Notes under the pieces: model-generated
Database searches by the model: none
What the model was told of the DNA's origin: nothing
Seen by the model: only the letters and a program-made list of their open reading frames with translations
Made by a program: the position numbers and the translations under genes
Origin: Methyloglobulus sp.
GTDB taxonomy: Bacteria; Pseudomonadota; Gammaproteobacteria; Methylococcales; Methylomonadaceae
DNA: 13,043 nucleotides
Direction: 5' to 3'
Assembly (NCBI GenBank): GCA_013140405.1
Contig: JABFSV010000133.1
Span: 1-13,043, forward strand
Shown here: piece by piece, positions 9,437-13,043 of the stretch
Position numbering within the stretch: position 1 is the first letter of the stretch
How the letters are laid out: each line of letters starts with the position of its first letter

Positions 9437-11023
9437 TTAGTTAAGCTGTAATCCACCTGTTCCGTTATAGAGAACGGGGGCGCGGCAAGCGTTAGCCGAT
9501 ACGGTAGCACTTACGGCATGGCTTAATGGATTGACGGGAGAAGCAAGATTTATCACACCGTTGGCAGGGGCAGCAAATGAAGTAGGCACAGCCAAGAACC
9601 CAGCTTGTCCCCAAGTATGTAATGCGGCAGGATTGGTGGCAGCCATAACCGCAGGGTTGCCAGCTTGCTTAATGATTTCGTTGACAATATTAAGCTCACC
9701 TGCATCAAAAACATGTACCTTATTGGTTTGGAATGTCAGCTCAGTCCAGTCTTTGTATTTGCCATTCACCACATTCGCTAAAGTCGGCGTAACACCATCA
9801 ACTCGAATAGTGCGGTATGCACTAGAATTAGTGGCGTTGTTTTCAGTGCCTTGAATACCAATGGCCCAACGAGCGCCGTAGGTGTTGTTAAATGCAGTGC
9901 CTATTGTGTCCACGCCAGAATCCAACTCTGACAAACACTCGGCAAGCTGACCGCCTGAACCCATTTGATGGACTTGAGCTTGTGCAACTGTTTCAGGCAA
10001 AATGCCAGTATCAGGTTTTGGTGGTGTGCCCACACTACCCGTACAAGGATAATTTAGGAATTTAACGCCGAACTGCGCTTTTGTGCCTGAACCATTGGTT
10101 CGGCTACAAATATGCACTCTGGCGTTAAGTGGTTTAATGCCAGGAGCGGTTGTGCTTGCAAACAAGTTGCCTGCTGCCCCTAGTTTCAACTGAGTCCAAG
10201 ACGACAATTTACCAACAAAAATACTGGCAATTTGAGCGGAATCCAAACTAGGCTGACAGGTGGCCGATTCTCTTACTGCTGCATATCCCGCATTGGTAGG
10301 ATTACAGGTATTGGTTGCCGGAAATTGGGCTTGTTGCAGCGCATCACGCAGTTTGGTGTTTACCACAACACCAAAAACCTGGGCAGCGGCAGACTTCACA
10401 TTTAACTTGAGAAGATCAGCAGCAGTTACCGCAGCAAAACCAGCAGGTGTGTTAACGCCTTGGAACTGGATAGGGTCTACATCAGAAACACCAAAATCAG
10501 GAATGACGTTTTTGGACACAGTCAAATCGCCTTCTGTGTAAGCACAGGTGAGCGTAGACAAACCGCCACCGATTACCGGGGCAGAACAATTGGCCGCAAC
10601 ATCTACCCTCAAAAAGTTAATTGCTGAGTTAGCAATAATAGGGCTTACACCTTGAGCCGAACCACCCAAACTACGCTTGTACACCAGTAAATTCTTTTTT
10701 GCGCCAGCCAGCAACGGAGCAAGAGTAGGGTTTGCAGTGTTACCCACACATAGATAAGCATTTTGGTCGGAACCACTGACGTTATCTTTGTATTTATAGA
10801 TAGGAAATGATGGGTTGCATACTCTGCTGGCAGCAGGAACCGCTGCGCTAGTCAGCAATTGCTCGATGAACTTAACGGGTGCAGAAGCACCTGACAAGTA
10901 CACTTCATACGTATCGGCAGGTGTAATGACTGGTTTTCCCGCGCCATCAAGGGTGATTGCAGCATTCGCCGGGCCTACAAAAAAAGCGGCAGAAATTGCC
11001 GCCCCTAATAATAATTTTTTCAT
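9437..11023 (-). CDS. PstS-like periplasmic substrate-binding protein homologue, orphan and cysteine-rich
   Basis: The 528-residue product starts at ATG 11023 behind a good Shine-Dalgarno (AGAGGA, 11029-11034). Its signal peptide is MKKLLLGAAISAAFFVGPANA, cut near residue 21, so it is exported to the periplasm or beyond. Motifs follow the order of the PstS-like binding-protein fold: YLSGASAP at 42-49 (early loop), IASIFVGKLSSW at 265-276 (compare IFLGKITNW in PstS), SRTNGSGT at 307-314 (the phosphate-contacting RSDGSGT loop in PstS), and GVTPTLANVVNGKY at 410-423 (the late PT-EN-x-SGKY motif). It is longer than PstS (about 320-350 aa mature). It has ten cysteines, at 69, 92, 146, 160, 240, 256, 306, 327, 363 and 513, an even number that suits disulfides; one lies next to the binding loop. 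No pstCAB or other transporter genes are adjacent. The ligand is unknown and phosphate should not be assumed. Confidence 0.8.
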   Translation of the reverse strand: MKKLLLGAAISAAFFVGPANAAITLDGAGKPVITPADTYEVYLSGASAPVKFIEQLLTSAAVPAASRVCNPSFPIYKYKDNVSGSDQNAYLCVGNTANPTLAPLLAGAKKNLLVYKRSLGGSAQGVSPIIANSAINFLRVDVAANCSAPVIGGGLSTLTCAYTEGDLTVSKNVIPDFGVSDVDPIQFQGVNTPAGFAAVTAADLLKLNVKSAAAQVFGVVVNTKLRDALQQAQFPATNTCNPTNAGYAAVRESATCQPSLDSAQIASIFVGKLSSWTQLKLGAAGNLFASTTAPGIKPLNARVHICSRTNGSGTKAQFGVKFLNYPCTGSVGTPPKPDTGILPETVAQAQVHQMGSGGQLAECLSELDSGVDTIGTAFNNTYGARWAIGIQGTENNATNSSAYRTIRVDGVTPTLANVVNGKYKDWTELTFQTNKVHVFDAGELNIVNEIIKQAGNPAVMAATNPAALHTWGQAGFLAVPTSFAAPANGVINLASPVNPLSHAVSATVSANACRAPVLYNGTGGLQLN

Positions 11024-11028
11024 GACTT

Positions 11029-11034
11029 TCCTCT
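11029..11034 (-). promoter_or_regulatory. Shine-Dalgarno of the PstS-like gene
   Basis: AGAGGA on the minus strand, five bases before ATG 11023, is the clearest ribosome binding site in the window and fixes this start. Confidence 0.7.
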
Positions 11035-11072
11035 AAAGATTAGTTACAAATTTACAATTCTTGACACAAATC

Positions 11073-11105
11073 CCACTCGCTTTATGCGTCCATAAAACTG
11101 AGTGG
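11073..11105. other. Interrupted hairpin upstream of the PstS-like gene
   Basis: Two nested stems, CCACTC (11073-11078) with GAGTGG (11100-11105) and TTTATG (11081-11086) with CATAAA (11091-11096), enclose the loop CGTC. On the plus strand TTTTT follows at once (11106-11110), so it resembles an intrinsic terminator in that direction, yet no plus-strand gene lies before it. For the minus-strand gene it would be an operator-like or leader structure 50 to 80 bases before the start codon. Confidence 0.4.
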
Positions 11106-11389
11106 TTTTTATCCCTGTTGTCAGCTCAACTGAAATAAACGTAATCTCAAATTCCCAGATCGCTTAACAGCCTGTTGCCCTAACTGGCGCGAATTCTTTC
11201 ATATTTGCTGCAACCCAATGATGACAAGTTAGTTAAGTTTTCATGTAACGTCATACATTTGTAGTACGTTTATGGTACTGATAAAACTACGATCTATTCC
11301 TAGTTTAGAAGCAACAACCAAGATTTTGAATTTAGCTCTAGTTTTTCCTAGCCTGAGTGATCTGCAAACTAAATAGATGGGAGAGATTT

Positions 11390-11417
11390 TTGAACTGTAA
11401 AATTTCTGTAATATTTT
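11390..11417 (+). promoter_or_regulatory. Possible sigma-70-type promoter for the small plus-strand gene
   Basis: TTGAAC (11390-11395) is followed after 16 bases by TATTTT (11412-11417). Transcription would begin near 11425, giving a leader of roughly 38 bases before ATG 11463. The surrounding DNA is AT-rich, so chance matches are likely. Confidence 0.35.
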
Positions 11418-11462
11418 TAGCTTATCTTGATTTTTTTATTACATAATTTTTCTGAATTAGCT

Positions 11463-11924
11463 ATGCCAAGGAGTGAAACGTTGATCGAGCTAAAACAAAT
11501 GATTTCCTTGCGCTTAGTAGAAAGTGACCGAACCTCTATCCAAGCCGTTGCATCTCGGCTGTTTGTAAGAGAGTCGGACATTTATCGTTTAGCTATCAAT
11601 TATTTGCTTAGTCAATTTAGTTGTTTACTGGATGAAACCAGTACAGGCAGCGATTTATTACTGGCAATGTGCGAAATCAGGGCTGAATTGAATCACACCC
11701 TAGGGCTTAAAAAACATCAGTTGGAAAAAATCATTAATGGCAATAACTTACACCCCGACAAATATGTTGCGATGTGCGATATTGAATTGTTACTGATGCC
11801 ACAACATTTACTGAAGCAACATTTAATTAAGGTCTATGACAAGCCAAAAAATAAACTTAATCTGGAAGATTGGCTAAAAGAATACATAGCAGAAAAATAC
11901 AAGCTGGCGATAAACCGAATATAG
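11463..11924 (+). CDS. Conserved-looking 153-aa protein of unknown function, possible ribbon-helix-helix DNA binder
   Basis: I do not recognise a named family with certainty. ATG 11463 is preferred over an in-frame TTG at 11427, which would sit almost at the predicted transcript start; no clear Shine-Dalgarno precedes either. Residues 12-50 read QMISLRL, a helix with QAVASRL, then VRESDIYRLAINYLL. This strand-helix-helix order resembles ribbon-helix-helix regulators, where the short strand contacts DNA and RESDI/YRLAINYLL would be the second helix. Residues 63-125 are mainly helical, with two cysteines (70, 105) and leucine-rich stretches; the C-terminus is Lys-rich. There is no signal peptide or membrane segment, so it is probably cytoplasmic. 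It is transcribed away from the PstS-like gene and could regulate it or itself, but that rests only on position. It could equally be a non-DNA-binding helical protein. Confidence 0.7.
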   Translation: MPRSETLIELKQMISLRLVESDRTSIQAVASRLFVRESDIYRLAINYLLSQFSCLLDETSTGSDLLLAMCEIRAELNHTLGLKKHQLEKIINGNNLHPDKYVAMCDIELLLMPQHLLKQHLIKVYDKPKNKLNLEDWLKEYIAEKYKLAINRI

Positions 11925-11959
11925 TGACTGTAAAACATCTCCCCATATTTACTTATCAA

Positions 11960-12263
11960 TCATAGGGTCGCAAAGGCGGAAAAGCATGGCAACCCATCCT
12001 GCTGCCGACTGTAAGCGTTGCGTTGCCCAACGCGCTATTTCTGTCAGCCGAAAGCCTTTGACCACATTCATGTTCATTGCAGTGGGATGACCTTCCACAT
12101 CCATTGAGACCGCCGCCACAAAAGGGACTTTGTTGGCGGAACTCCGCCCCTGCGGGTAACAAACACAGCGTTCGACAAAATAAAACGGCTCCTGCGTCAT
12201 TTTCAAGTCCAGAACTTTAGTTTCGAGAGTATGAACAAGGTCGATTCCGACTTGGGTCAACAG
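11960..12263 (-). pseudogene. Decayed IS1595-family (ISXO2-like) transposase fragment
   Basis: The minus strand encodes SSANKVPFVAAVSMDVEGHP followed by VVKGFRLTEIARWA, which I recognise as the central catalytic region of ISXO2-like transposases (usual form GSxNKVPFVAAV). Just upstream, FYFVERC looks like a damaged YLGGERC, the stretch that follows the first catalytic Asp pair in intact members. Further up, LLTQ at 12252-12263 matches the start of the helix-turn-helix region, with an in-frame stop directly before it. Downstream, after RLQSA, the reading shifts: another frame gives DGLPCFSAF (11972-11998), the usual VSDGLxCF motif, and soon stops at 11960. The zinc-ribbon N-terminus, the DDAY motif and the C-terminal third are missing. 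Deletions plus a frameshift make this non-functional. I could not identify terminal inverted repeats or a target duplication. An intact ISXO2-like transposase has about 300 residues. Confidence 0.8.
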
Positions 12264-12358
12264 CTAGGCATATTGTCAGGCTACACATAAACAAGGAATG
12301 TGTAAGGTGTCCGTATTTTTTTTGATTGCTCAGTCATGCCTGAGTTGATGGTTAACAG

Positions 12359-13043
12359 TCATACAGCAATATCAGCGAGTTTTCGCAACAATCCATCTGG
12401 TTCGGCAACAGCGATGGCAGCTATTTGATCGGCACGAACCTGCGTATCAGCCACGGCATAAATCCTCAACTCATCCGCATTTCCGGATGGACGTAAATGT
12501 GCAACATCGCCATTGCTGAAATACATGCGAACGCCGTCGACAAAATTCATCTGATTGATGGTGCTAAATCCAGCGGCAGCAGAAAATACCGTTTCCAATT
12601 GCTTTTTTATTGAGTTCATTGTATCTGCCTGCGCGGCATGGGCAGGAACACTCTGATTATTGGCATCCTTAAACGTTGGTGCGGTCTCATCACTAAACGC
12701 GACAATTTTCACCGAGTCATTAGCCGGAGAAAACTGTTTTACGATATTGAGCCCTATAGCCCTGGGAAATTGTTTGATCAAGGCTGCCCGACTAAAACGC
12801 TTGGGCAAACGTGAAAAAATATCAATTAACGGCAAGCTTTCGCGCCGGGCAATCGAGAGAACCGCTAAAATCGGCAAAATCGCGTCGCGTGTTGGCAAGG
12901 CTTTCAAAATTTGTCCATTCATGTTGATGTCAGACCCGGTCAAAAAACCACCGTTGGCTTCCCAGCCGCAAACGGCCTGTTTACCGGATGCCAGCGCTTT
13001 TTCCATGCCGATGATAACAAAGGGTGAACCGATTCTGGTTTTC
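12359..13043 (-). CDS. Phosphomannomutase/phosphohexomutase, C-terminal half (cut by the right edge)
   Basis: This alpha-D-phosphohexomutase would interconvert hexose 6-phosphate and 1-phosphate (probably mannose, for GDP-mannose and surface polysaccharide) in the cytoplasm. The frame is open to the right edge, so 227 C-terminal residues are visible; ATG 13006 is internal, since KTRIGSPFVIIG precedes it in frame. GWEANGG at 12947-12967 is the sugar-recognition loop of domain III (GEMSGH or GEESGG in better-known members), followed by FLTGSD. The domain IV ending DGVRMYF then LRPSGNADELRIY (12458-12496) is the phosphate-binding loop. The family is usually about 450-480 residues, so roughly half is missing, including the phosphoserine and the metal-binding DGDGDR motif. 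Substrate cannot be fixed from this half; phosphomannomutase fits the GWEANGG style best. No sugar-nucleotide gene lies downstream, only the IS remnant about 95 bp away. Confidence 0.87.
   Translation of the reverse strand, partial: KTRIGSPFVIIGMEKALASGKQAVCGWEANGGFLTGSDINMNGQILKALPTRDAILPILAVLSIARRESLPLIDIFSRLPKRFSRAALIKQFPRAIGLNIVKQFSPANDSVKIVAFSDETAPTFKDANNQSVPAHAAQADTMNSIKKQLETVFSAAAGFSTINQMNFVDGVRMYFSNGDVAHLRPSGNADELRIYAVADTQVRADQIAAIAVAEPDGLLRKLADIAV

Larger units (their letters stand above)
11035..11462. other. AT-rich divergent intergenic region
   Basis: This region lies between two divergent genes and must hold both promoters. It contains the hairpin at 11073-11105 and a plus-strand promoter candidate at 11390-11417. 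For the minus-strand gene, a weak pair TTGTGT (11064-11069) and TAACTA (11041-11046) with 17-base spacing would put the transcript start almost on the Shine-Dalgarno, so I trust it little. Two TCAT-containing half-sites near 11240-11255 are spaced 10 bases apart rather than the 11 of a Pho box. I see no open reading frame of note and no RNA gene. Confidence 0.5.

Noticed and set aside
11236..11260. Possible Pho box upstream of the PstS-like gene (repeated TCAT)
   Set aside because: The two TCAT half-sites are 10 bases apart rather than 11, the flanks fit poorly, and the site is over 200 bases from the gene start.
11427..11462. TTG start at 11427 for the small plus-strand gene
   Set aside because: It would add 12 hydrophobic residues, coincides with the predicted transcription start and has no ribosome binding site; ATG 11463 begins the natural domain.
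11956..12162. 68-codon minus-strand frame overlapping the transposase remnant
   Set aside because: Its translation has no family motif; the recognisable transposase pieces are in the other two frames.
12329..12344. CTCAG/CTGAG hairpin as terminator of the phosphomannomutase
   Set aside because: The stem is only 5 bp, and on the minus strand it is followed by an A-run, not a U-run. The T-run lies on the wrong side for either direction.
1..13043. CRISPR array, tRNA or rRNA genes, phage or plasmid modules
   Set aside because: I saw no regularly spaced repeats, no cloverleaf-like sequence and no integrase, replication or capsid motifs.

Overview
The window looks like a chromosomal piece of a Gram-negative bacterium, most likely a gammaproteobacterium of moderate GC. 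It holds an outer-membrane two-partner secretion (type Vb) system, a Sec-exported periplasmic protein, and a proteobacterial-type phosphomannomutase. The protein styles resemble methanotroph relatives such as Methylobacter or Methylomonas, but that is an impression from memory, not a computed match.

Layout, left to right. (1) Positions 1-7365, minus strand: the first 2455 codons of a giant filamentous-haemagglutinin-like exoprotein (TpsA). I read this frame triplet by triplet and found no in-frame stop; the C-terminus lies beyond the left edge. (2) 7466-9112, minus: its outer-membrane transporter (TpsB, FhaC/ShlB type), 100 bp upstream of tpsA, so the pair is probably one tpsB-tpsA operon. 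The spacer holds a perfect 9-bp hairpin. (3) 9113-9436: a gap with a strong hairpin that probably terminates the next gene and separates it from tpsBA. (4) 9437-11023, minus: an orphan PstS-like periplasmic binding-protein homologue with ten cysteines and no transporter genes nearby. (5) 11024-11462: an AT-rich divergent gap with a long hairpin and a plausible promoter. (6) 11463-11924, plus: a 153-residue protein of unknown function with a possible ribbon-helix-helix N-terminus. (7) 11960-12263, minus: a decayed fragment of an IS1595-family (ISXO2-like) transposase. (8) 12359-13043, minus: the C-terminal half of a phosphohexomutase (phosphomannomutase type), cut by the right edge.

How they work together: TpsB recognises the N-terminal TPS domain of TpsA and threads it across the outer membrane to form a long beta-helical surface or released fibre, probably an adhesin. 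The PstS-like protein would act in the periplasm on an unknown ligand. The small plus-strand protein could be a local regulator, but nothing shows its target. The phosphomannomutase serves sugar-nucleotide and surface polysaccharide synthesis and has no visible link to the rest. The best candidates for new biology are the orphan cysteine-rich binding protein with its divergent unknown neighbour, and the giant TpsA whose C-terminus is not in view. I see no evidence for a wholly new system.
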